A stretch of 64,000 nucleotides of DNA from Pseudomonadota bacterium. GTDB lineage: Bacteria; Myxococcota_A; UBA796; GCA-2862545. Shown piece after piece: positions 7,933 through 19,600 of the stretch. A program made the translations under genes and the position numbers. Below the pieces are notes generated by a model. The model saw only the letters and a list, made by a program, of their open reading frames with translations, had not been told where the DNA came from and did not search any database. How positions within the stretch are numbered: position 1 is the stretch's first letter; each line of letters begins with the position of its first letter. The stretch lies in NCBI GenBank assembly GCA_005776945.1, contig SXOB01000059.1:61575-125574 (forward strand), written 5' to 3'.

Positions 7933-10900
7933 TCAGGTCGGGGCGTCGACCCAGCGGGCTCCGAAGCGGCCTGCCGTCGTCGTCGATTCGATGTGGCCCA
8001 CACGCGGTCCGATCGCCGGAAGGCTGATGTCCGCCGGCAGGCCCGTTCGCCCGACCGCGAAGCCCTTGGGCGTTGCGACGAGCTCGATGCGGCTGGGGTG
8101 GACGTCGACGCCACGGGCGCGGAGGCGCGCGCGGATGCACTCCTTGGCCGCGATGCGGGCGCCGTCGGCTGGCGGCTCTCCGACGGCTTGCCACCAGCTG
8201 GCGAAGGAGCCCGGCATCGGCTCGAGAAGGTCGCCCGGCCCGACGCTCCAGCTGCCGTCGCCTTCCGCGCGGCCAACCGTGACGCCGGCGGGGTCGGCGT
8301 CCCACAGGAACGCGCGGCGAACGCCTTCGGGGAGGCTCAGGACGGGTCCTGCCGCAACGACGCGCTCGTCCCAGGACCACGAGGCCCAGGGGCCGTCTGG
8401 CCCGCTGGCGACGACGTCAAAGCCAAGTCGCTTTCCGGCGGCTTCGCGGAGTGTGACGACGACGGTGGAGGGTCCAATGGGGGGCGGTCCGGCGAGTCTT
8501 AGATCGCGGAGGGCGACGGGGTAGGCGAGACCGGCGTCGGCGCCCCAACGCTCAGGCGTCGCGCTCCACATTGCGTGGGTCGCGCCGTCGAGAACGCCGG
8601 GGTCGACCGCGCCCCATGGGCCCCAGGCGGGAATCTCGAGGAGCGCGCCTTGCCGGCCTGCGGCCCACGACGTCACCTTTGCGAGCGACGGGCCGTGGAA
8701 CACGGCGCCCGAGGCGAAGAAGGCGGCCGGGTCGATGACCTGCTCGACGTCGGGGCGCGCCGCGCTGCCGATGGCGGTGGGTACGCCAAGGAGGACGTCG
8801 ACTTCGACGGCACCTCCGGCCAACACGACGCGCACGGTGTCGTCGCGTCGGACGGCGCGGATCGCCAGGTCGAGCGCGTCGCCAGGGACGTCGAGCCAGC
8901 GGTTGGCACGTGCCAGCGTGACACCGGCAACGCTTCCGAAGCGGCCGGCGACCTCGGTCGCGATGCCGACCGCAAAGGCGAGCGGCACCGCGGGTCGAGC
9001 GCGGGTCGGGCGGTGGTCGTCGAGCCAGGAGAGGTTGGCCGGCAGGTGGAGAATGCCGTCGAACTCGGCGTCGGAGGCCGTCTGCCGGAGCCAGATGGCA
9101 GCGGGCTCGGGCCGCGCTCTGGCGACGGTCCCTTGGGGTCCGATGCGCAGGCCGCGGAGGTGGTAGATCGGTAGGCCGTCGGCGATGACGAGGCCGTCAG
9201 CGACGAGGACGTCACCCTCCCAGGTCCACCGAACGGCGCTGTCGACGCGTCGAACGCGGGGCGAGACCTGGCCTCGGTAGGTCCAGGAGAGTGGGCCTGG
9301 CAGCCAGTCACCTTCGGTTCCCTTCGCTTCTCGCCAGGCGAGGTGCGCCATGGCGGCCAGCCCGTCGAGCCCGAGGGAGCCAGGAAGGACGGGGTCGTGG
9401 AGGAAGTGTGCGGCAAAGGGCCAGGCGGCGGGGTCGACGTCGGCTCGACCGGCGAGGTGTGCGTCCCCGCGCCCGGTGAGGTGCGTGACGAAGCGCCAGT
9501 CGCTTCGCGGCAGATCGGCCGGCCACGGCTCACCTTCGGTGGTCGTCGCCGCGAGCGCGAGCAGCGACGCGACGTCGTCGCCCGAAAGGCCGCGCGAGAC
9601 CTCGAAGGCCTCGGGCGCAAAGTAGCCGAAACGGGTGGTCGCGCGGAACACGGGGCCGTCGGCGTCGGAGACGGTCGTGGCGAAATCGTGGACGCGGACG
9701 CCCCCGTGGGCGGCGCTCGAGCGCTGGGTGGCTGCGACGCGGAAGCGTCCGGGCCGTGGGGTGCGAAGCAACTCGGCGGTGCCATCGAGGTTGCGGAAAC
9801 AGCGCTTGGCGCCAGGTTCGATGCCAGCGCCCTGCCACGCGGTCAGCCAGCCGCACGGCTGCAGCGCGACTTCAAGCAGAACGCCAAGCGGGAGGCGGCC
9901 GGTCGCGGCCAAGCCTGGGTGGTCCTCGGGCACCAGGCTCGTCGCGAGCACATGGGCGGGCGAGGTGACGACCCTCGGGGCTCCGCTGACGACCTCGATG
10001 GCGTCGATCATCGCGATCGGGGGGCCGGCCATCCGCGCGAGTCGTCCTGGCCCGTTGACGTCCTCCCAATCGGGACCGAAGGCGTCCATTGTCGAGCCCG
10101 TGGCGAAGGCGAGCAACTCGGCCCGCGAGCCGCCGACAGGGGCCGGCGACGCCACGACGCGGAGGCCGACACCGGTGGCGCGCATCACGGCGACGCCGTC
10201 GACGGAGAGGACGACGTCGGCCATCGCCCACGGGGCCGGCGTGGTCCCCGCCTCGGTGATCGAGGCCTCGATTGTCAGAAGTCGATGGCCCGGAGCGACC
10301 TGGCCGCGGCACCGCAGGGTGATGGGAACGTCGACCAGCGGCTCGAAGGTCGCGTTCGGGCAGACGACCGCGGCGCCGAAAGCGAGTAGCCACAGGCGGA
10401 CGGCCGTCGTGCACGCCTCCAGCATCAGGGTGCCTGGCATGCACGGGTCGTCGACGAAATGGACCGGGTTGAACCAGTCGTCGTCGTGCAGATCTTGCTC
10501 GAGGACGACGCGACCAAGGCCGTGGGGCGGCCCCACGACGTGCACGGCGGGGGCCCGGTGGACGAGCCGCCAGCGCGGGTGAGGAAGGCGCAAGCGGGCG
10601 CCATCGGCTCCGGCGAATGTTGGCCCCAGTCCGTCCGCGCTGCGCCCTTCACTCAGGGCGTCGAGGGCGGCCTCGTCGAGTGACGTTCGGGCGCCGTGCA
10701 CTAGCGGCGGCAACGCGCGGGTGGGGCGTGCGAGGGGCGCGGCATCGACGCCACGCGGCGTCGCCAATTCGGCGGGGGTGAAGAAGCCCGCGCAGCCTTC
10801 GCGCATCGTCAGGACGACGTTGTCGCCATGGTGAACGTCGTAGCGGAAGTAGAACAGCGTCGTGTCGCCAAGGGTGGCGAAGCGGTCGATCGAGATGTCG

Positions 10901-13665
10901 TGGCGCAACGTCGCACCGGCGTCGGGCCGGGCCGCGTGGAACGTCAACGTGCAATCGAGCAGGCGATAGCGGCGTTCGCCACGAAGCCGCGCATCGATGC
11001 CCAGCCAGGACACGAGCAACAGGTCGGCCTGGCCGGACTCGACCACGACGCAGGGGGGCGGGCGCCCGTCGTTCCAGGTCGGGTCGTCGGGGACGTCGTA
11101 CTCGGTGACGATGCCCGACGGCCCGGGTGACCGGCACGTTCCGCGGAACGCGACGACCCGGTCGACGAGGAGCAGCGGCGGCGCCGGCATGCGGACGCGC
11201 GGGCGGATGACGTCGAGGTCCGCGAAGGCGGGACCGAGCGCTTCGGACAGCGACGCGGACGCGTGAGCCAGGAGCCCGGCTCGATCGAGCGTGAGCGGCA
11301 CAGGCGGTGCCGCGGTCGTCGGCCGGGCCGCGGCAACCACGGGGGGTGGCGTCGGGGCCCGAGGCGTCGGCGCGGACGTCGTCGGCGGCGCTGAGGTCGA
11401 CGGCGCACGTGTGGCGTCCGGGCGTCCGAGCGCTTCGGCGGCCGACGCTCGAAGCGCCAAGAACTGGCTGTGGGCGGCCGTCACGGCTCGACGATGGGCG
11501 ACGAAGGCCTCGGCCAGCAGGACGGTGTCGCTCGTGAGCGCGTTCGCCGGCAGCGGATCGTCGACGGGGATTTCGGGGGTGGCTGGAAGGGGGCGTCCGA
11601 CCCAGACGAGGTCCTCGTCAGTGCCGGGCTCCCCGACCATGCGCACAGGTGCGCTCGACCAGCCCGGCGCCGGCAGGGGGCAGGTCGCGGCGTCCCAGGG
11701 GCCCGACCAGGTGGCGGGTGTCGGGCGCCCGGCGCGGACAGGGAGGACCCATGGGGCCGACGGAAGCGGCGAAGGGGTGACGGGGTCGTCGACGCTGACG
11801 GCGACCGCGCCCCACCAGGTGCCGTCCGTCGCGGTCGCGATCCACGTGCCGGGGTGGGCCAAGGCCGCGGCGAGCTGGACGAGAGGCGCGGCGACGCCTG
11901 CGGCAAGCGGTAGGGATGCGGCGTCACGTCCGGCTGGAACGCCGAGGGCTTGGACAGCGTCGTCGCGGGTGAGACCCCAAGCGACGCCAAGGACTCGGAC
12001 GGGGCCGTCGCCGCGCACGAGGTGAATGGCGGCGGCGTCGTCGGCGGTGCCTGGCCGGCCCGCGGTGTCGACAGCGGTGACCAAGGCGTCGTCGACGTCC
12101 GGATCGCCGAGGCGACGAAGGGCGCAGTCCATGGCGGAAAGGGCGGCGAGAGGCCCTCCGCCGATCGACGCGCCGGGCCCCGTGAGGTCGAAGCGCGCCA
12201 TCGGACGGTTGGCGACGAGGTTGCCCAAGGTCCCAAGCACGCGGTCCGCGTCGAAGGTCGCGCCGGGCACGAGCACCTCGGCGGCGGCCGGGTCGACCTC
12301 CATGGCAGCGAAGTGGGCCGTTCCCGATTCCGGCGAGGCGAGCGCCTCGACGAGCTGGGCGAGGGCGAGTTGCTGGGGCAGCGCGGAGGCGAGTGCGTTG
12401 GGCGGCGTCCGCCAAGCGAGCGGGTCGAGGGCGAGGGCGGTAAGCCGGGGACGCCCGTCCGTGAGGCCGGCGTCGCCCCATCGAAGCGCGCAGCGATCGA
12501 TGGCGACCGGGATTCGGGGACGTTCGGGGGCGTCTTCGCACGACGCGAAGACGAGGTGGGCGCTGGTTCCGCCGAACCCGAAGGCGGAGACGCCTGCGAC
12601 GGCGGGGCCCTCGAAAGGGACGCTGTCGGGGCGAAGGGCCACGGCGTCCCCCTCGATCGGCGTGGCGAGGCCGGGCGTTCCGGGTACGGTGCGCCGCTCG
12701 AGGTGAAGCACCGTACGGACGACGGCGGCGATGCCAGCGGCCGTGAGGAGGTGGCCGGATGCACCCTTGCTTGAGGCGAGGGGCAGAGGGGCGGATCGGC
12801 CAGTGAAGAAGCGGGAGGCGGCCTCCACTTCGGCGCGGTCGCCGAGCGGTGTCCCGGTGGCGTGGGCCTCGACGAAGGCCGCATTGGCGGGGTCGAGACC
12901 TCGCCAGGCGCGGCGAAGGACGGTGAGTTGGCCATCGGGGTCCGGACGCAACGGCGTGCTGCGGCCGCCGTCGACGCCGGTGGCGATCGCAGCGATGGTC
13001 GCCCGGCTGGGTACGCCGCGCCGGCGGGCGTCGGCCCCACGCATCACGGCGACGGCGGCACACCCTTCGCCGACGAGGAGGCCGTCGGCCGCGACGTCAA
13101 AGGGACGGGCTCGGCCCGACGGGCTCACGGCGCGTAGGGCCGCGAAACCGGTGCTCAGCCACGTCGGGTCCGCGCCCTGGACACCGGCGCAGACGACGAC
13201 GTCGACGCTGCCGTCGCCAAGCCAGTCGGCCGCAACCTGGAGCGCATAGAGCCCCGACGCACAGGCCGCGTCGAGCCACATGGGTGGGCGGGCGAGCGGC
13301 AACGCCCGGCCGAAACGGGCGGTCAACGCGCCGACCGGCCGCGGCCAGCGGGAGGGCGGCGTGGTTTGCAGCGCCGCCAGGACGAGGTCGGAGGTCGGGC
13401 TCAGCAGGCCGGCGACGACCAGCCCCACGCGTGAACCGTTCGGTAGGTCCCTGAGTGCTTGGGTGGCGGCGCCGACAACGCGGTCGCCGTCTTCGTCTCC
13501 GCGGTCCCACCACGCGCCGACAGGCATCGGAGCGTCGGTGGGGCCGAGCCATCGCGATGGCGACAATCGCGCGGGCTGCAGCGGGGTCGGATCCGCCCAG
13601 TCCGCGAGATCGCGCACATAGGGCAGGTCGATGCCCAACCCGACGACGGCGAGGTCGCAGCGCAC
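7933..13665 (-). CDS. PfaC-like PUFA/secondary-lipid synthase subunit with possible fused PPTase domain
   Basis: The product has 1910 residues, from a GTG start one base after the stop of the preceding pfaA-like gene. Domains in order: ketosynthase (residues 1-410; catalytic set Cys135 in DAACASG, His268 in EAHATGT, His305 in KGASGHLLTAAG); a shortened chain-length-factor-like region (about 470-620); a Thr/Pro/Ala linker; FabA-type dehydratase regions at about 825 (MPAPPLLLVDRV, VVESGQADLLLVSWLG), 1070 (NPVHFVDDPCMPGTL) and 1420 (AAHFLHDPVLPGSLGLDG), each of the last two with a His and DPxxPG core; then a PKS-DH-like hot dog near 1657 (VFHGPSLAKV, VLDGATHAMW). The last 110 residues contain RIAAKECIRARL and a following beta region that fit a phosphopantetheinyl transferase. 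It should extend, dehydrate and isomerise acyl chains held on the ACPs of the pfaA product. Confidence 0.85.
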   Translation of the reverse strand: MRCDLAVVGLGIDLPYVRDLADWADPTPLQPARLSPSRWLGPTDAPMPVGAWWDRGDEDGDRVVGAATQALRDLPNGSRVGLVVAGLLSPTSDLVLAALQTTPPSRWPRPVGALTARFGRALPLARPPMWLDAACASGLYALQVAADWLGDGSVDVVVCAGVQGADPTWLSTGFAALRAVSPSGRARPFDVAADGLLVGEGCAAVAVMRGADARRRGVPSRATIAAIATGVDGGRSTPLRPDPDGQLTVLRRAWRGLDPANAAFVEAHATGTPLGDRAEVEAASRFFTGRSAPLPLASSKGASGHLLTAAGIAAVVRTVLHLERRTVPGTPGLATPIEGDAVALRPDSVPFEGPAVAGVSAFGFGGTSAHLVFASCEDAPERPRIPVAIDRCALRWGDAGLTDGRPRLTALALDPLAWRTPPNALASALPQQLALAQLVEALASPESGTAHFAAMEVDPAAAEVLVPGATFDADRVLGTLGNLVANRPMARFDLTGPGASIGGGPLAALSAMDCALRRLGDPDVDDALVTAVDTAGRPGTADDAAAIHLVRGDGPVRVLGVAWGLTRDDAVQALGVPAGRDAASLPLAAGVAAPLVQLAAALAHPGTWIATATDGTWWGAVAVSVDDPVTPSPLPSAPWVLPVRAGRPTPATWSGPWDAATCPLPAPGWSSAPVRMVGEPGTDEDLVWVGRPLPATPEIPVDDPLPANALTSDTVLLAEAFVAHRRAVTAAHSQFLALRASAAEALGRPDATRAPSTSAPPTTSAPTPRAPTPPPVVAAARPTTAAPPVPLTLDRAGLLAHASASLSEALGPAFADLDVIRPRVRMPAPPLLLVDRVVAFRGTCRSPGPSGIVTEYDVPDDPTWNDGRPPPCVVVESGQADLLLVSWLGIDARLRGERRYRLLDCTLTFHAARPDAGATLRHDISIDRFATLGDTTLFYFRYDVHHGDNVVLTMREGCAGFFTPAELATPRGVDAAPLARPTRALPPLVHGARTSLDEAALDALSEGRSADGLGPTFAGADGARLRLPHPRWRLVHRAPAVHVVGPPHGLGRVVLEQDLHDDDWFNPVHFVDDPCMPGTLMLEACTTAVRLWLLAFGAAVVCPNATFEPLVDVPITLRCRGQVAPGHRLLTIEASITEAGTTPAPWAMADVVLSVDGVAVMRATGVGLRVVASPAPVGGSRAELLAFATGSTMDAFGPDWEDVNGPGRLARMAGPPIAMIDAIEVVSGAPRVVTSPAHVLATSLVPEDHPGLAATGRLPLGVLLEVALQPCGWLTAWQGAGIEPGAKRCFRNLDGTAELLRTPRPGRFRVAATQRSSAAHGGVRVHDFATTVSDADGPVFRATTRFGYFAPEAFEVSRGLSGDDVASLLALAATTTEGEPWPADLPRSDWRFVTHLTGRGDAHLAGRADVDPAAWPFAAHFLHDPVLPGSLGLDGLAAMAHLAWREAKGTEGDWLPGPLSWTYRGQVSPRVRRVDSAVRWTWEGDVLVADGLVIADGLPIYHLRGLRIGPQGTVARARPEPAAIWLRQTASDAEFDGILHLPANLSWLDDHRPTRARPAVPLAFAVGIATEVAGRFGSVAGVTLARANRWLDVPGDALDLAIRAVRRDDTVRVVLAGGAVEVDVLLGVPTAIGSAARPDVEQVIDPAAFFASGAVFHGPSLAKVTSWAAGRQGALLEIPAWGPWGAVDPGVLDGATHAMWSATPERWGADAGLAYPVALRDLRLAGPPPIGPSTVVVTLREAAGKRLGFDVVASGPDGPWASWSWDERVVAAGPVLSLPEGVRRAFLWDADPAGVTVGRAEGDGSWSVGPGDLLEPMPGSFASWWQAVGEPPADGARIAAKECIRARLRARGVDVHPSRIELVATPKGFAVGRTGLPADISLPAIGPRVGHIESTTTAGRFGARWVDAPT

Positions 13666-13666
13666 G

Positions 13667-16600
13667 TCAGGCGGTGGCGCGGAAGGCGGCGTTCAGCGCC
13701 TTGCGCGCGGCCCAGGAGCCGTCGCGCAGATGGGCGACGGTGGCGCCGGAACCGTCGGACAGCCAGGCGTCGAAGCGTCCGACGGATCCCGACGGTCGCA
13801 GCGCGACAGCGACGGCCCGCTGACCTGCGGGGCGCGAGGCCACGGTGAGCGATCCGAGCGCCGTCGGCAGGGCCGCGCAGTCGCTGCGCGCGCGCACCCA
13901 GAGGACCATCAGCTGAAGCATGGCGTCGAAGGCCGCGACGTCGAGGCCGTCGGCGTCGGTCTGCCCGACGTCTGCGGGCTCTCCCGGCGCGATTTGACCG
14001 AGGATGGTGGCGTCGCTGATGCCGTCGATCGCCGTCAGCTTCCGAAATCGCGGACCGTGGAACAGCCAGTCGCGCTGAGCGGAGTCGAGTTCTCGTGGGA
14101 AGGGCTCCGACGCCTTCAGTGTCGGCGCGGGCGCTGGCACCTCGGCGGGGCGAAGGCGCGCACGGTAGCGATCTACGCCGTCGGCGTCGACGAGCGAAAC
14201 GTTCGCAACGCCGTCGTGGGTCGTCCAGTTCAGTCGGAGGTCGAGCGGCGTCGACACGTCGATGCCGCGCAGCACGGCAAGGTCGAGGATCTCGACGGCT
14301 GCGGCGTCGGGCCAGAGGTCGCGGCCAAGGCCGATCATGCGCGCCGCGACTGCCGCCACGGGGAGGACGGCCTTCGCGTCGATGGCGTGGTCGTTCAGCC
14401 AGACGTCGCGGCTGGCATCCAACGGAACGGCGACGCTGCCGTCCAAGGGTCGCGCGGCTTCGAGGACGACGGTGGCGTCGGGCAAACCGGCACGCAACTC
14501 GGCGATGACGGCGGCCGCTCCCAAATCGAGCGGGATGGCGGCCCGGCCTTGGCCTTCGAAGTGGCGGACGAGCTCTGGCGTGACCATCCCCCCGGCCCAG
14601 GGGCCCCAGCAAAGTGTCGTGGCCGGCGTGCCACGGTGGGCGAGGTCGCGCATGACCCCCGCAACGGCTTCGTTGGCCATCGCGTAGTCCACCTGGCCGA
14701 CGTTGCCGTAGCGGCCCGCAATGCTGCCGAACGCGATGGCGAAGCGCAGCATCCCGAGGTCGAGGGCGGCGAGCGTCGCGGCGAGTCCATCGACCTTCGT
14801 CGTCCAGACGGCCTCGAACTGGGCATCGGTCTTGTCGACGAGGCGCTTGTCGGCGAGGACGCCCGCGCCGTGGATGAGGCCCGTGATGGGGGTGCCCGCG
14901 AGTGCTTCCCGCAGGGCGCTAGCGTCGCGTAGGTCGACGGAGAGCACGCGCAACTCGGCGCCGTGGGCCTCGATGCGTGCTCGGGTCCGCGCCACTTCCC
15001 TCGTTCCGCGCACGCGGGCGGCGGCGGCCTGCGCGCCCCGCGGGTCTCCTCGGAAATCGGGAGCCCGCGCCGCGGCGGCAAGCAAACCGTCATCCGGCTC
15101 GCCGATGGCCCAGGAAGGGTCGTCGGCTTCGGGCGTCCGGCCGACGAGGACGAGCTTGCAGCGGAAGTGGGCGGCCAAGGCGACCGCAACTTCGGCCGTC
15201 ACGCCACGTGCCCCGCCCGTCACGAGGACGGAGTCGTCGGGACCGAGGGTGAACTTGCTTGGCGCTGGCACCTTGCGGCGTTGGTCGAGAAGCGCGTAGG
15301 CCGACGCGCCGTCGTGGCCAAGGTCGACAAGGCCGCGCTCGGTCGCGACGAGGTCGGCGATGGCGCCGTCGCTCGAGCTTGCGGCGATCGCGATCGCGCG
15401 GGTGCGCGTGCTCGGCCATTCCAGCGCCACTGTGCGAGCGAGGCCGTCGAGGGCTGCGGCCGTGGTGCCGGATTCGGGACGAACGGTCGCAAAGACGGCG
15501 CAGGGCCCGAGGTGACGTGCTCGGCTGAAGGCGGCGAATGCGTCGACGGCGCCGTCCAGGGCGTGAAGATCCACGAGGCCGACGACGCCGGCAGGCCATG
15601 TCGCCGGGTCGGCGCTTGCCGCCCTGGCATCCCAACCGTGCTCCGCGAGCGCGGCGGCGACGCTTGGGCCCCGCTCGCCGACCACGACGACCGGTCCCGC
15701 GGGTATTGGGGCCGGCGAGCCCGTCGAGATTCGGCCGCGCGTCAGGACGCGGCGTTGAAGTGACCTCCGGCCCGGCTGCACGTCGGCAGGCCGGGCGGGT
15801 TCGGAGGCGCCGACGAGCGCGTCGACCACGGCGCCGAGGGTGCGAAGTGTCGCCATCCGCTCGTTGTCCATCTCGGGCAGGCCCGGCAGCGCCTCCTGGA
15901 CGGCGGAGAGGATCTCGACGCGCTTGATGCTGTCGACGCCGAGGTCGGACTCGAGGTCCATACGAAGTTCGAGGAGGTCTCGCGGGAAGCCGGTCTTGCG
16001 GGCGACAGCGTCCATCACGGCGCCGGCGAGTTGGTCGCTCGACCACTTGGACGACGGCGCGGCGGGGGCCGTCGTCGTCGCTTCGGAGCCCACGGCACTG
16101 GTCAACGCGTCGATCACGGCGTCGAGCGTGCGGAGGGCCGCCATCCGGTCGTTGTCCATCTCTGGAAGGCCAGGCAGCGCTTCCTGAACGGCGGAGAGGA
16201 TCTCGACGCGCTTGATGCTGTCGACGCCGAGGTCGGACTCGAGGTCCATCCGGCCTTCGAGGAGGTCTCGCGGGAAGCCCGTCTTCGTCGCCACCGACGC
16301 AAAGACGGCCGCCTTGAGGTCGTCCCGGCTGGGGCCGGCGCGATGGACCACGGGCTCGCCGGGGCCGCGGCGTGCGGCGACGGCGGCGGCCGCATCCAGG
16401 ATGGGGGGTAGCTCCAGCGGGCGAGCGACGGCCGTGGCTCCGGCGGGGGCGACGCCGAAGCCCTCCAGCGCGGCCAGGGCCGCCGATTCCGGCGTCGACG
16501 GCGATGGGGCCACATGGACCGTTGGCGGCGGCGTCAGCTTGGGCGCCAAAGGCAGGGTCGGCGCAGCCGGGGCCCTTGGGACGCGGACGACCTCTCCCGT

Positions 16601-19600
16601 CAGACTGGCCTCGACGAGGCGTTGGTGGGATTGGAACAAGCTGGCAAATGTGGCGTTCGCGCGGTCGGCCTGCTCCAGAAACTGGCGGTGGACGTCAGCC
16701 GTCCGCTCCTGGAGTTCTTGGAAGGCTGCAAGCGTGCGGCGCGTGTGATCCAGCAAAGTCGCCATACCCTCGTCCACCGGCGGGCCAGCGGACGGAGCGG
16801 TGGTTGGCGCAGCCAGGGGCGGCGGTGGGGTCAGGGGCCGGGAGGATGAGGGGACGGCCTCCCATCCGACGGGGTCGCGCTTGGGCTCGGGGAGCTTCGG
16901 CATGGGCGGCTCCAGGGTATCGGGAAAGCGGACGTTGGCACCGGCGAGGTCGACGGTCGTGCGCGTGCGGGGTTCGACGGCGGGTCCGGTGCGGTGGCAC
17001 AACACGGTGAGGTCGACGGCCACACCGGCCGCCGCCAGGGCGAGTAGCGCGTCCGTCAGGGGTTCGGCGGAGTCGGGTGCTCCCGTGGCGATGGCGGTGA
17101 CACCCCGGCCTCGCCCGATGCGGCGAACGAGGCCCGTCAGCGCGGCCTTGGGGCCACATTCGACAAAGACCCGGATGCCGGAATCGATGAGGCCGCTGAC
17201 GAGCTCATCGAATCGGACCGGCGAGGCCACCTGCATCGCGAGCAGCTCGCGGATGGCGTCGGGTTCGGACGGGTAAGGGGCTGCGGTGACGTTGGCCCAA
17301 ACAGGGCAGCGGGGAGCGGCGACGGGGGCGGTGGCGAGGGCTTCGGTCAAAGCGTGGACGGCGTCGGCCACGAGCGGCGAGTGAAAGGCCGCCGAGACCT
17401 GGAGGCGCTTGACGCGATGGCCGCCGGCTTCCAGTGTCCGTGCAGCGGCGTCGATGGCGTGATTCGTGCCAGCAAGCACGCCCTGTTCGGGGTGGTTGCG
17501 GTTGGCGAGCACGAGGTCGCCGCCCGACGCGGCGGCGAGCTCGTCGAGCACCGAAAGCGGCGCAGAGACCGCCATCATCGTCCCTCGGTCGGCCCCGCCC
17601 ATCGCTTCGCCGCGGATGGCGGCAATGCGCATCACCGTGGCGGCATCCCACACGCCGGCGGCGTGCAGGGCGACGAGTTCGCCGAAACTGTGTCCTGCGA
17701 CGGCGTTGGGCACGAGGCCGGCGCCTTCGAGGACGCGCCACGTCGCCAAGGAGACGGCCCCAAGCGCGGGTTGTGCGACGCGCGTGTCCCGGAGCGCCGC
17801 CTCCTGGGCCTCACGCGCGCCGTCGTCCCAAGCCGTCGGCGGGTAAACGACGGGCCCCACCGGCAAGGCGCCAGCCTCGCGAAGGGCATCGTCCGCGTCA
17901 TCGAGGGCGCTGCGGAAGGCGACGTGACGGACGGCGTCGGCCGCGCCCATGCCGACAAATTGACTGCCCTGACCAGGGAAAAGAACGGCGACGCGGGCTG
18001 GCTCGAGGTCCCGCCCGACGAAGACGCCGTCGGTGGACGGCGAGCCGGACAATGTTCCACGGACGGCGGAGATGGCCGCTTCCAGCGCGGCATCATCCGA
18101 GGCGCGGAACGCGGCGACAAAGCGGCCGGGCGCGAACCGCGCGAGGGACGCGTTGGCGCGATGTGGGAGGGGGTCCGGGCCGCGGAGAGAGGCTAGTGCG
18201 TCGAGCAGCTCGGCAGCGTCGGTGCCGGACACGGCGAAGGCCGGTACGCCCGTTGCGAAACCCGACGGCGGCGTTGCGACGTGTTCCTCGAGCAGGGCGT
18301 GGAAGTTGGAGCCGCCGAAGCCGAAGGCCGACACGGCGGCGCGCCGAGGCGTCGAGCCGTTTCGCGACCAAGGGCGGGCCTCCCGCGGCAAATGGAAGGG
18401 CGACCCGTCGAGCCCGAGTTTCGGGTTCGGACGTTCGACCTTCGCGGCGGGCGGCAACACGCGCTCGTGGAGCGCAAGCGCGGCTTTGACGAGGCCCGCG
18501 GCGCCCGCGGTCGACTTCGTGTGCCCGATTTGTGCCTTGACGCTGCCGAGCGCGCACCAGCCGACCTCGTCGGACTCCGAACGGTAGACGTCGATGAGGG
18601 CGGAGACTTCGGCGGCGTCCCCGGCTTTCGTCCCCGTCCCATGCGCTTCGACGAGGCCGATGGACCGGGCCGGGAAACCCGTCTCCGAAAAGGCCCGTCG
18701 CAGGGCGCGCGCCTGTCCGGTGGGGTTCGGCGCGTAGATCGACTTGCTCCGACCGTCCGACGACGACGACACTGTGTGGAGCACGGCGTAGATGCGCTTG
18801 CGCGCGGCCTCGGCGTCGCTCAGCCGCATCATGGCCAGGATCGCGATGCCTTCGCCGATGAGGATTCCGTCCGACGAGGCGTCGAAGGGTCGGCTGTCGC
18901 CCTGGCGCGAAAGCGCAGGTGTGCGCGTGAAGCACTGGAACATGAACGCGTCGTTGAGCGTGTCGGCGCCGCCGCTCAGGGCGAGATCGCTGCGGCCTGT
19001 CCGCAGGTCGTCCACGGCCATTTGGACGGCGGCGAGCGAGGAGCCACAGGCGGCGTCGACGACGCAGTTCGTGCCACCGAGATCGAGGCGATTGGCGATG
19101 CGTCCCGAAACGACGTTGCCGAGCAGGCCCGGAAAGGACTGCTCGGTCCAGGTCGGCATGTGCGCACCGATGTCCTTGGCGACGATGTCGGCCAGCGCGG
19201 GGTCGATCCCGCAGCGAATCATCGAGCGGCGCCAAGTGGCCCCATGCAGGCGCGAGCCGAGGCTGACGGCCAACTCCTGGGTGCCCGTGACGCCAAGGAT
19301 CGTCGCGGTCCGTTCGCGATTCCAATCCGACGCGTCGGGATCACAGCCGGCGTCGCGGAGCGCGGACCGGGCGACCATGAGCGCCAGGAGTTGGGTGGTG
19401 TCGATGCTCTCGAGCGCGTTGGGCGGGATCCCGTGAACGAGGGGGTCAAACGGGGTCGGCTCGAGGAAGCCGCCACGTGTGGCCCAGGTTCGGTCGGGGG
19501 CGTGGGGGTCCGCGTCGTAGAAGTCCTCGGGAGACCACGAGTGGCCAGGCGGAACGGGACCGATGGCGTCGCGGCCAGCGGCGATCTGGTGCCAGTAGGC

